DNA from: an uncultured Thermomicrobiales bacterium
Lineage (GTDB): Bacteria; Chloroflexota; Chloroflexia; Thermomicrobiales; UBA6265
DNA: 10,127 nucleotides
Reading direction: 5' to 3'
Assembly (NCBI GenBank): GCA_902806355.1
Contig: CADCWI010000016.1
Span: 1-10,127, forward strand
Below are positions 1 to 7,069 of this stretch, one piece after another. Every line of letters starts with the position of its first letter. Within the stretch, counting starts at the first letter, position 1. Below the pieces are notes generated by a model, which had not been told where the DNA came from, searched no databases, and saw only the letters and a list, made by a program, of their open reading frames with translations. The position numbers were made by a program, and so were the translations under genes.

Positions 1-2
1 TC

Positions 3-1208
3 GATGGTACCCGTGACACGCTAGAGCGCCGCGTCAACGGGCTTGGTGTCTCCGAGCCACTAATCCAGACTCGTGGTGACAACCAGATCGTCGTTGAGCT
101 TCCGGGTATCGAGGACCCGGACCAGGCGGTCGAAGTCCTGCGCGAGACGGCCCTGCTCGAAATCATCAACACGAACGGATCGCCGCTTGCTCCCGGAACC
201 GTCGTCCAGACGACCCTGGGTGACACAAGCGCGGACGCAGCGTCGGCCACTCCGGGATCGGCGCAGCCTCCACAGACTCCGGACGTGCCGACCCCGGAGC
301 CAGGGAGTCCCGTCTACGAGACGATCATCTCGGGGAGCGACCTCAGCGATGCGTATGTAGGCAGCGACCCAACGACCGGCCAGCCCCTCGTTGCATTCGA
401 GCTGCAGGGCAGCGCATCCGAAAAGTTCTACGAGTTCACGCGCGATCACATTGGCCAACCGATGTCGATCGTCGTTGACAAGCAGGTCATCTCGTCCCCG
501 AACATCGCGGCGGCAATCTCCGGCAGCGGGACGATCGACGGCATGAGCATTACGGAGGCCGAAAGTCTTGCGACGCAACTCAAGGCCGGCGCGCTCGGGG
601 TCCCACTCGATGTGGTGTCGAGTCGAACCGTTGGTCCCTCGCTGGGTGCGGATTCCATCGATCGAAGCCTGATCGCGGGTATCGTCGGGCTCGCCACCGT
701 GGCCGCGTTCATGATCCTCTACTACCGGTTGCCCGGCGTGCTTTCCGTCATTGCGCTCCTGATCTACACGGCGATCACGTTCGCGCTCTTCAAGCTCATC
801 CCCGTCACCTTGACGCTCCCCGGGATCGCCGGATTCATCCTCTCGATCGGTATGGCGGTTGATGCCAACGTGCTGATCTTTGCCCGGATGAAGGAGGAGC
901 TCCGGTCCGGTCGATCCCTCGAAGATGCCGTCGAAGCGGGATTCGATCATGCCTGGCCGTCGATCCGGGATTCCAATGTTTCGACGATGATCACTTGCGT
1001 CATCCTGTACTGGTTCGGCCAGTTCACCGGTGCAACCATCATCACCGGATTTGCGCTGACGCTTTTCGTCGGCGTGGCGGTAAGTCTTTTTTCCGCGATC
1101 ACCGTGACGCGAACGCTGCTGCGCCTGCTGGTCGATCTGGGCGTCATCCGAAACGGCTGGCTGCTCGGGCTGGATCGGTCCGAGACGCGGGCTACGGCGG
1201 GTGCCTAG
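3..1208 (+). CDS. secD: Protein translocase subunit SecD (5' partial)
   Basis: This is the C-terminal 401 residues of SecD; the start lies left of the window and the frame is open from base 3. SecD and SecF form an inner-membrane accessory to SecYEG that uses proton flow to pull secreted proteins outward. The visible part opens with the periplasmic/extracellular P1 region, including RVNGLGVSEPLIQ, GDNQIVVELPGI and RETALLEI, which are typical SecD sequence. A Pro/Thr/Ala-rich linker follows (about bases 200-312), then the rest of P1 and the C-terminal membrane segments from about base 672. The motif GMAVDANVLIF carries the conserved aspartate (codon 861-863) that corresponds to the proton-relay Asp340 of Thermus SecDF. 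The protein ends with a short cytoplasmic tail. secF follows after 34 bases, so the two are very likely co-transcribed. Identity is certain; only the N-terminus is missing. Confidence 0.97.
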   Translation, partial: DGTRDTLERRVNGLGVSEPLIQTRGDNQIVVELPGIEDPDQAVEVLRETALLEIINTNGSPLAPGTVVQTTLGDTSADAASATPGSAQPPQTPDVPTPEPGSPVYETIISGSDLSDAYVGSDPTTGQPLVAFELQGSASEKFYEFTRDHIGQPMSIVVDKQVISSPNIAAAISGSGTIDGMSITEAESLATQLKAGALGVPLDVVSSRTVGPSLGADSIDRSLIAGIVGLATVAAFMILYYRLPGVLSVIALLIYTAITFALFKLIPVTLTLPGIAGFILSIGMAVDANVLIFARMKEELRSGRSLEDAVEAGFDHAWPSIRDSNVSTMITCVILYWFGQFTGATIITGFALTLFVGVAVSLFSAITVTRTLLRLLVDLGVIRNGWLLGLDRSETRATAGA

Positions 1209-1242
1209 ACTTCGTTCGATCTGAGAAAACAAGGTTGTATTC

Positions 1243-2208
1243 ATGGAGCATCTTGCCGGTAAGCGTCATCTCTGGTTCGCGATATCGGGAGCCATGCTCG
1301 TTCCCTGCATCCTGGCGCTGGCCTTGTGGGGCCTGCCCTTGGGCATCGACTTCACCGGCGGTTCGGCATGGGAGATCCGCTACGCGCAACCTGTGGACAC
1401 CGAGTCGATCACGCAGATCCTGGTGGATAGTGGGCGCCCCGAAGCGAGCGTCCAACAGGTCGGAGATGCTTCGGAAAACCGCTACCTGATCAGGCTCAAG
1501 GAGCTGGTCGAAGGGTCCCCGGAAAAACAGCAGCTTACGCAACGCCTTTCGTCGCTGGGACAACTCGATCCTGCCAGCGAATCGCTCGCCACGGTTGGCG
1601 CTTCGGTCGGGAAGTCGATTCGAAACCGGGCCGGACTCGCTGTGGTCGCCGCCTCGGTGGGCATCCTGCTGTACATCGCCTGGGCTTTCCGGAACACCCA
1701 GAATCCGCTGCTGTACGCGATCAGCGCAATCGTGGCGATGCTCCATGATGCCGTGCTCGTGATCGGGATCTTCTCGATTCTCGGGCGCTTCGCCGATGTC
1801 GAGGTCGATGCGTTATTCATCACGGCCCTGCTGACGGTGATCGGGTTTTCCGTTCACGATACGATCGTCGTGTTCGACCGCATCCGCGAAAACCTGCGGC
1901 TGCATCCCGATGACCCGTTCATCGAAGTGGTGAACTACTCCATCGCCCAGACGATCGTTCGATCCTTAAACACCTCGCTGACCGTCGTGCTGACGCTTCT
2001 CGCGCTCTACATTTTCGGGGGGTCAACCACGAGTGAATTCGTTCTCGCGTTGCTGATCGGAATCGTGGCCGGAACGTATTCCTCGATCTTCAACGCGAGT
2101 CAACTGTTGGTCGCCTGGGAGCTTGGCGAGATCCAGCGATTTTTCGGCTTCTTCCGGGGGCGTCGCGCTCGCCGGTCGTCGGGGCCTGTGATGAACAGTG
2201 CCCCCTAG
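1243..2208 (+). CDS. secF: Protein translocase subunit SecF
   Basis: A 321-residue SecF, the normal length for the separate protein. It partners SecD in proton-driven late steps of protein export at the cytoplasmic membrane. A first membrane segment (about residues 11-30) is followed by the family motif GIDFTGG (34-40), an extracytoplasmic P4-type domain to about residue 125, and then a five-helix bundle. HDAVLVIGIFSI and IGFSVHDTIVVFDRIREN are hallmark SecF motifs. Asp206 in the HDT matches the essential Asp637 of Thermus SecDF, and Arg240 in RSLNTS matches its Arg671, so the proton path looks intact. The C-terminus is basic (RGRRARRSS), as expected for a cytoplasmic tail. The ATG start has an AAGG eight bases upstream. 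It follows secD closely; the next gene downstream is hppA, 171 bases away. Confidence 0.97.
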   Translation: MEHLAGKRHLWFAISGAMLVPCILALALWGLPLGIDFTGGSAWEIRYAQPVDTESITQILVDSGRPEASVQQVGDASENRYLIRLKELVEGSPEKQQLTQRLSSLGQLDPASESLATVGASVGKSIRNRAGLAVVAASVGILLYIAWAFRNTQNPLLYAISAIVAMLHDAVLVIGIFSILGRFADVEVDALFITALLTVIGFSVHDTIVVFDRIRENLRLHPDDPFIEVVNYSIAQTIVRSLNTSLTVVLTLLALYIFGGSTTSEFVLALLIGIVAGTYSSIFNASQLLVAWELGEIQRFFGFFRGRRARRSSGPVMNSAP

Positions 2209-2259
2209 GGAAAGCAAATCGCGCATTCCGCGCCATATCGCATGGTAGACTTCAGCATC

Positions 2260-2298
2260 CGCGCGCTCCAGAGGCCTGAACGAGCCCTTGAGCGCGCG
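2260..2298. repeat. 9-bp perfect inverted repeat between secF and hppA
   Basis: CGCGCGCTC at 2260-2268 is exactly complementary to GAGCGCGCG at 2290-2298, with a 21-base spacer. A further short stem can form inside the spacer (GGC 2273-2275 with GCC 2284-2286), making an extended hairpin in RNA from either strand. No T-run follows on the plus strand, so it is not a textbook intrinsic terminator. It may end or weaken secDF transcription, protect the mRNA end, or fold in the hppA leader. Its function is inferred only from position. Confidence 0.5.
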
Positions 2299-2369
2299 CT
2301 TGCGCGTCCAAAGTATCGAGTCCGATGGGCAAGAACCAGCTGGCATGATGTTCGGTGTTGAGTGGGATC

Positions 2370-2374
2370 GGAGG
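2370..2374 (+). promoter_or_regulatory. Ribosome binding site deciding the hppA start
   Basis: GGAGG, within a longer G-run, lies five bases before a TTG at 2380. A GTG in the same frame at 2362 sits upstream of this site, directly after an in-frame TGA (2359-2361), and lacks a comparable site. The strong Shine-Dalgarno match therefore favours TTG 2380 as the true start. Confidence 0.7.
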
Positions 2375-2379
2375 GGGAA

Positions 2380-4539
2380 TTGGACCAGAAGGTTCTCTAT
2401 GCATTGCCTGTCGTCATCTTCGGGCTCGTTGCGATCGGCTTTGCAGCCTGGATGGCCCGGGACGTGTTGTCCCGCGACCGCGGGACCAAGGGCATGCAGG
2501 ACATCTCCGATCGGATCTTCCAGGGAGCGATCGCCTATTTGAATCGCCAGTACCGGACCATCTTTTCGCTGGCGATCGTCGTCGCGATAGTCATGGGCAT
2601 CCTCGTCGCGCTGTTCGAGAGGGAGCACCAGGGCGCGCGAGGGTTGATCACGGCAATCTCGTTCCTCGTCGGTGCGGCGCTGTCCGGTCTGTCGGGTTTC
2701 ATCGGCATGTACGTCGCCGTGAAGTCCAATGTCAGAACGGCCGCTGCGGCGCAGAAGGGGATCGGGCCAGCGCTCACCGTTGCCCTTCGCGGCGGTGCGG
2801 TCTCCGGGTTCCTCGTGATGGCGCTCGGCCTGCTGGGTGTACTTGGTGTGTACGCGGTCGTCTATCAGTTTGCCGAAGGCAACCTGGCGGCGGTGGCGGA
2901 GACACCATTCTGGATCGTAGGCTTCGCCTTTGGAGCCAGTTTCGTGGCACTGTTCGCCCAGTTGGGTGGCGGCATCTATACCAAGGCGGCTGACGTTGGC
3001 GCCGATCTCGTCGGCAAGGTCGAAGCGGGCATCCCCGAAGACGATCCTCGAAATCCGGCGGTGATCGCCGACCTCGTCGGTGACAACGTTGGCGACTGCG
3101 CGGGTCGCGGTGCCGACATCTTCGAAAGCTCCGCCGCCGAGATCATCGGTGCGATGATCCTTGGCGTGGCGCTCTACCGTGCTTCCGGGGCAGATGCCAA
3201 CTCCTCCGACATCGCGTGGATCTTCTTCCCCCTCGTGATTGGGGCCTTTGGCCTGCTTGCCTCGATCGTCGGTGTGTTCTTCGTTCGCCCGGGAGCTGAA
3301 GTCAAGGACCCGATGGGTGAGCTGAACAAGGGCTTCTATGTCACCGCAGGATTGTCCGCCATCTTCCTGGTCCTGATCTGCGTGACGATGCTCCCATACG
3401 GGAAGTGGCAGTTCTCCCTCTGTGGCCTGATCGGGATCGTAACGTCCTTCGCCTTCGTTTACATCACCCAGTACTACACGGCTGGTTCCTGGCGGCCGGT
3501 TCGAGACATCGCGGAGGCATCCAAGACCGGACCGGCCACGAATATCATCGCGGGCATTTCGGTCGGCTTCGAGACGACCGGTTTGCCGGCCCTGACGATC
3601 GGCGCAGCACTTCTCTCGTCGTATGCCTTGGGCAACAACATCAATGACTTTTCTGATGAAGCCGCGATATCGAGCGGAATCTTCGGCACTGCGGTCGCGA
3701 CGATGGGCATGCTGATGACGGCCGCCTATATCCTCGCCATGGACACATTTGGACCGATCACGGACAACGCGGGCGGTATCGTCGAGATGAGCGACGCCCC
3801 GGAGGAGATTCGGGCGGTCACCGATGAACTTGACTCGGTCGGCAATACCACCAAGGCGCTGACAAAGGGGTACGCGGTCGGCACAGCCTCGCTTGCCGCT
3901 TTCCTTCTCTTCTCCGCATTCCTCGATGAGATCCAGCGGTTCAGCACAGATCCAATCAGCCGGGTCGTCAACCTGGCGGAGCCCCAGGTGTTTGTAGGGG
4001 GTCTTCTCGGCGCGACGCTTGTCTTCGTCTTCACGTCTTATGCCATTCGGGCTGTGGGCCGCGCCGCGGGTGACATGATCGAGGAAGTGCGCCGTCAGTT
4101 CCGGGAGGACCCGGGCATCATGGCTGGTACCTCCATCCCGGATTACCGGCGTTGCGTCGACATCTCCGTCCGCAGCGCGCTGAGAGAGATGATCCTTCCC
4201 GGTGCGCTCGCGGTCGTGGTACCGATCCTGATCGGCGTCATCCTCCGCTGGGAAGCGGCCGCCGGTATGCTCATGGTTGGAACGATCGTGGGCGTGCTAA
4301 TGGCGATCGTCATGAACAACGGAGGTGGCGCGTGGGACAACGCCAAGAAATATATCGAAGCGGGTCACCTCACGGGCGACAACGGTGAGGTGCTCGGCAA
4401 GGGCAGCGATGCGCATGCCGCCGCCGTTGTCGGCGATACCGTTGGCGATCCGTACAAGGACACGGCGGGCCCTTCCCTTCACGTGCTCGTGAAGTTGCTG
4501 GCCACGATCACGCTGGTCCTGTCACCACTCTTCGTCTAG
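2380..4539 (+). CDS. hppA: Proton-pumping membrane pyrophosphatase, K+-independent type
   Basis: A 719-residue V-type H+-translocating inorganic pyrophosphatase (725 residues if GTG 2362 is used). It hydrolyses pyrophosphate released by biosynthesis and pumps protons across the membrane. About 16 hydrophobic segments and a length near 700 fit the family. Catalytic motifs are complete: TKAADVGADLVGKVE leading into EDDPRNPAVIADLVGDNVGD (from about residue 219), MDTFGPITDNAGGIVEM (454 on), NGGGAWDNAKKYIE (647-660) and GKGSDAHAAAVVGDTVGD followed by PYKDTAGPS (from 673). In GNTTKALTKGYA the lysine (Lys492) and threonine (Thr495) occupy the two positions that distinguish K+-independent enzymes from K+-dependent ones, which have Ala and Gly/Ala there. 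The enzyme is therefore expected to pump H+ without needing K+. The reading frame is intact. It lies downstream of secDF, which uses proton motive force, but the 171-base gap and inverted repeat suggest its own expression signals. Confidence 0.97.
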   Translation: MDQKVLYALPVVIFGLVAIGFAAWMARDVLSRDRGTKGMQDISDRIFQGAIAYLNRQYRTIFSLAIVVAIVMGILVALFEREHQGARGLITAISFLVGAALSGLSGFIGMYVAVKSNVRTAAAAQKGIGPALTVALRGGAVSGFLVMALGLLGVLGVYAVVYQFAEGNLAAVAETPFWIVGFAFGASFVALFAQLGGGIYTKAADVGADLVGKVEAGIPEDDPRNPAVIADLVGDNVGDCAGRGADIFESSAAEIIGAMILGVALYRASGADANSSDIAWIFFPLVIGAFGLLASIVGVFFVRPGAEVKDPMGELNKGFYVTAGLSAIFLVLICVTMLPYGKWQFSLCGLIGIVTSFAFVYITQYYTAGSWRPVRDIAEASKTGPATNIIAGISVGFETTGLPALTIGAALLSSYALGNNINDFSDEAAISSGIFGTAVATMGMLMTAAYILAMDTFGPITDNAGGIVEMSDAPEEIRAVTDELDSVGNTTKALTKGYAVGTASLAAFLLFSAFLDEIQRFSTDPISRVVNLAEPQVFVGGLLGATLVFVFTSYAIRAVGRAAGDMIEEVRRQFREDPGIMAGTSIPDYRRCVDISVRSALREMILPGALAVVVPILIGVILRWEAAAGMLMVGTIVGVLMAIVMNNGGGAWDNAKKYIEAGHLTGDNGEVLGKGSDAHAAAVVGDTVGDPYKDTAGPSLHVLVKLLATITLVLSPLFV

Positions 4540-4660
4540 GGCGGAGCGGTTTCGATCGCTCACCTTCAGAGCCGCTCAGGATGACTTGGCGGGACGATAT
4601 CGCGGATACCGGGTTTAACGTCCCCTCGTGTCCGCGTGGTTACAGCGGGAAAGCGGATTG
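4540..4660 (+). other. Gap between hppA and the oxidoreductase gene, with weak stem-loops
   Basis: No gene is visible in these 121 bases. GAGCGG at 4544-4549 can pair with CCGCTC at 4572-4577, and its first five bases alternatively pair with CGCTC at 4557-4561. Neither stem is followed by a T-run. Farther on, GGGACG at 4591-4596 pairs with CGTCCC at 4619-4624 and encloses a small TATC/GATA stem. These could be a weak terminator of hppA and a leader structure of the next gene, but nothing beyond base pairing supports that. No convincing promoter was seen. Confidence 0.3.
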
Positions 4661-6004
4661 ATGCCCTCCTCTCAACGATCAATCGGAGTGATTGGCGGCG
4701 GATTTGCCGGGCTTACCGCCGCGCTGCGGCTCGCCCAGGCCGGCCACAAGGTAACGTTGTGGGAGAAGGGCCGCTTCGGTGGACAAGCGGCGACGTTCGA
4801 GGTTGCCGGGACTCGTCTCGAGATCTTCTACCACCACCTGTTCCAGAGCGATCACGCGATCGCTGATCTCGCCGAGGAACTGGGCGTTGGCGACAAGTTG
4901 ATGTGGTTGCCATCCAACGTCGGGTACTTCGCCGATGGCCGTATCTATCCCCTCAATGGCGCGCTTGATTTGCTTCGGCTTGGAAATATCCCGTTCATCG
5001 ATCGGGTGCGGCTGGGATTAGTCACCGCCTACCTGCAACGCGTCAGTGACTGGAAAAAGTACGAGGGCGTCACCGCCCACGCCTGGCTTGAGCGGGCGCT
5101 CGGCAAGCGAGCGTATGACCGAACCTTGGGGGCCCAGCTTCGGGCGAAATTCGGCTCGTATTACGACAAGATCCCGATGGTCTGGTTCTGGGGCAAGATC
5201 CATCTCAGGACCACGTCACGTCGTTCGCCGCTCGATCAGGAAAAGCTTGGCTACTTCGATGGCAGCTTCGAGGTCATCGTGGACGCCATGGTCGCGGCCT
5301 GCAGATCAGCCGGGGTTCAGCTCAAGCGAGAGGGGCTGATCTCCGTTTCCCCGAACGCCGACGACACATGGACCGTCGAGACCGAGCACGGGGTCGTGCC
5401 CGCCGCCTTCGATGCTCTCGTCGCCACCGTTCCTTCGAATATCTTCCAGCGCATTGCACCGCCGTTGCCCGATGCCTACACGTCCAAGCTCAATGCCCTC
5501 GAGTACGAAGCGGCCGTGGTCGTCCTGATCGAGATCGACCGGCCTCTCTCTTCGACGTACTGGCTCAACGTGGCGGATGACGATCTTCCCTTCACCGGCA
5601 TCATCGAGCATACCAACTTCATCGATCCCGAGGCGTACGAGGGCCGGCGTTTCGTCTACCTCAGCACGTACATGGAACCGGATCATCGATACTTTTCGAT
5701 GGAATCACAAGACCTCATCAACGAATTCATTCCCTATCTCCGTCAGGTCAATCCGGATTTCGGGCCGGAATGGATCAGGAACACGTGGGTGTTCCGGGAA
5801 CGGGCGGCACAGCCGATCATTCCCCTCAATTACTCCACCCGTATGCCGGAGCACCGGACACCTCTCAAGAACCTCTATCTGGCCAATACCACACAGATTT
5901 ACCCCGAGGATCGGGGCACGAATTACAGTGTCCGCCTTGGCAATGACATCGCCCGGTTGGTCAGCGACGATCTCGATTCATCCGTCCCCGCAAGTGATCG
6001 CTAG
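4661..6004 (+). CDS. FAD-dependent oxidoreductase, protoporphyrinogen/amine oxidase fold
   Basis: A 447-residue flavoprotein of the NAD(P)-binding-like/HemY-type superfamily. The N-terminus holds a Rossmann dinucleotide motif, VIGGGFAGL (GGGFAG at 12-17), with the acidic residue ending beta-strand 2 in VTLWEK (Glu35), both typical of FAD binding. A second flavin contact is expected in the C-terminal segment LANTTQIYPEDRGTNYSV (from about 406), matching the usual amine-oxidase C-terminal motif. FYHHLFQSD is characteristic of a bacterial group annotated only as FAD-dependent or protoporphyrinogen-oxidase-like; relatives often accompany sugar or lipid genes. The substrate cannot be read from the sequence, and no haem genes lie nearby, so hemY/hemG is not assigned. 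No signal peptide is seen. ATG 4661 is chosen because the Rossmann motif then sits at the usual distance from the N-terminus; TTG 4658 and GTG 4628 are possible in-frame alternatives. Its stop overlaps that of the convergent MBL gene. Confidence 0.85.
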   Translation: MPSSQRSIGVIGGGFAGLTAALRLAQAGHKVTLWEKGRFGGQAATFEVAGTRLEIFYHHLFQSDHAIADLAEELGVGDKLMWLPSNVGYFADGRIYPLNGALDLLRLGNIPFIDRVRLGLVTAYLQRVSDWKKYEGVTAHAWLERALGKRAYDRTLGAQLRAKFGSYYDKIPMVWFWGKIHLRTTSRRSPLDQEKLGYFDGSFEVIVDAMVAACRSAGVQLKREGLISVSPNADDTWTVETEHGVVPAAFDALVATVPSNIFQRIAPPLPDAYTSKLNALEYEAAVVVLIEIDRPLSSTYWLNVADDDLPFTGIIEHTNFIDPEAYEGRRFVYLSTYMEPDHRYFSMESQDLINEFIPYLRQVNPDFGPEWIRNTWVFRERAAQPIIPLNYSTRMPEHRTPLKNLYLANTTQIYPEDRGTNYSVRLGNDIARLVSDDLDSSVPASDR

Positions 6005-6891
6005 GCCTTGCGCCAGAGCATCTGCTCTTCTCGCACCTCGTAGCTGATCGCTCCCGAGCGCTGGAGGTGGCTGAGGTACGCCATCACCGTTGGTCGCAGG
6101 AGGTAGTAGCCCTGGGCCTTGTTGACCGGCACGTCCAGTGCGCGGAACAGCGACGCGCACACGGCGTCGCTGTTGGCGGGCTCCCGCAGCGACTCAACGA
6201 TGGCCTGGCATGCCTGATCGATCACCGACCGGTTGAGGGTCACGAGTGGTTCGAGCGACTCCTCCGCTGGTCCATGACCGGGGACAACCTTGGAGCATGG
6301 GATGGCAAGGCTACGTTCGAGGGTCTCCAGATGCGCTGTCAATCCGTACAGGTACGGAAGCTTGTACTTCTCGATCGCGCCGGCCGGGAACACCGCATCC
6401 GCACAGAAGAAGACGCCATCGAACACGAATCCCTGCTGGTTGAGTGAATGACCCGGCAACGGAATGATCCGCACCTCAACACCAAGAATGTCATCGACGC
6501 CAGGGTCGATGATTGCGTCGACAAGGCACGGTTCGGCCTGGAGGAACCGGTTCGTCAGGTCGTCGAGAGGATCTGCACCGCCATACAGCAACGACGACTG
6601 AATCTCGGGATGCTCGACAATGCAGGCCTCGAGTGCAGGCGCGTAAACCGCAGCGCCTGTCCGCTTCCTGACAAACGCATGGGCGCCGAAGTGGTCGGCA
6701 TGTCCGTGCGTCGTGAGGATCGCCACCACGTCCGATTGCAGCTCATCCCGCGCCGCCCGGAGCACCCTCCGGGCAATGGTATCGTTCAGGCCGGAATCGA
6801 CGATCATCACCTGGTGCTCGTCGATCCTTACTACTCCGACATTGGTTCCGCCAGGGACAAAACCCACGCGCTCGGTGATCGCTTGATACAT
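6001..6891 (-). CDS. MBL-fold metallo-hydrolase with winged-helix-like C-terminus
   Basis: A 296-residue metallo-beta-lactamase-fold hydrolase of the glyoxalase II-like group (COG0491 type). All metal ligands for a two-metal site are present: HGHADH (His62, His64, Asp66, His67), His148 in PLPGHS, Asp165 in FCADAVF and His206 in VPGHGP. After about residue 215 the protein becomes helical, and it ends in a small segment (AYLSHLQRSGAISYEV) resembling the winged-helix tail of LACTB2-type proteins. The substrate is unknown; a thioester, phosphoester or RNA are all possible. ATG at 6891 is preferred because AAAGG lies nine bases upstream and the protein then starts directly at the beta-strand MYQAITERVGFVPGGTN. 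An in-frame ATG at 6942 would add 17 residues that look non-family. The gene is divergent from pyrB and convergent with the flavoprotein gene. Confidence 0.88.
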   Translation of the reverse strand: MYQAITERVGFVPGGTNVGVVRIDEHQVMIVDSGLNDTIARRVLRAARDELQSDVVAILTTHGHADHFGAHAFVRKRTGAAVYAPALEACIVEHPEIQSSLLYGGADPLDDLTNRFLQAEPCLVDAIIDPGVDDILGVEVRIIPLPGHSLNQQGFVFDGVFFCADAVFPAGAIEKYKLPYLYGLTAHLETLERSLAIPCSKVVPGHGPAEESLEPLVTLNRSVIDQACQAIVESLREPANSDAVCASLFRALDVPVNKAQGYYLLRPTVMAYLSHLQRSGAISYEVREEQMLWRKA

Positions 6892-6932
6892 CGGTCCCAC
6901 CCTTTCGTGCCCCTGCATCGCGACGCCACCGC

Positions 6933-6942
6933 ATGGCGCCAT
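6933..6942. repeat. 10-bp perfect palindrome ATGGCGCCAT
   Basis: ATGGCGCCAT reads the same on both strands and lies in the divergent intergenic region about 42 bases upstream of the preferred MBL start. It could be an operator half-pair for a dimeric regulator. It also supplies the alternative upstream ATG of the MBL gene (6942 on the minus strand), so a chance occurrence is possible. Confidence 0.35.
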
Positions 6943-7019
6943 ACTGACATGCTTTCCGAAAATGCCCGCATCCCAGAGTTGGGTCGCTCATGACGAGCGG
7001 TTCAGGTCAGGTGTTCGTT

Positions 7020-7025
7020 TAGAAT
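7020..7025 (+). promoter_or_regulatory. Candidate -10 box for pyrB
   Basis: TAGAAT matches the consensus TATAAT at five of six positions. Transcription would start near 7032, giving a leader of about 38 bases to GTG 7070, or an almost leaderless message for ATG 7034. No clear TTGACA-like -35 lies 16-18 bases upstream, so this is tentative. Confidence 0.35.
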
Positions 7026-7059
7026 TTGTGGATATGTCGCGTGCAGATTCCGCCCGTCC

Positions 7060-7063
7060 GGAG
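7060..7063 (+). promoter_or_regulatory. Ribosome binding site favouring the GTG start of pyrB
   Basis: GGAG lies six bases before GTG 7070. The competing in-frame ATG at 7034 has only a GTGG two bases upstream. The GTG start also places the KHIVAVDQF strand at the N-terminus, close to where the family's first conserved segment begins. Confidence 0.5.
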
Positions 7064-7069
7064 ACTCTT

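Larger units (their letters stand above)
6892..7069. promoter_or_regulatory. Divergent promoter region between the MBL gene and pyrB
   Basis: These 178 bases separate two genes read in opposite directions, so both promoters should lie here. Visible elements are a 10-bp palindrome at 6933-6942, a short hairpin CGCTC-ATGAC-GAGCG at 6985-6999, a -10-like box at 7020-7025 and the pyrB ribosome binding site at 7060-7063. I saw no good -35 box for either gene, no PyrR-type attenuator and no uracil-sensing leader peptide. Confidence 0.45.

Noticed and set aside
60..1244. A 394-residue open frame on the minus strand opposite secD
   Set aside because: Its product is Arg/Asp/Gly-rich with no recognisable motif, and it lies wholly antisense to unmistakable SecD sequence. 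Long antisense frames are expected in GC-rich genes.
2288..2316. Promoter TTGAGC - 17 bases - AAGTAT upstream of hppA
   Set aside because: The spacing is right, but the -10 matches only three of six consensus bases and the -35 overlaps the inverted repeat, so the support is too weak.
2355..2993. A 212-residue plus-strand open frame overlapping the hppA start
   Set aside because: It is in a different frame from the conserved pyrophosphatase, is Arg/Cys-rich and has no family features.
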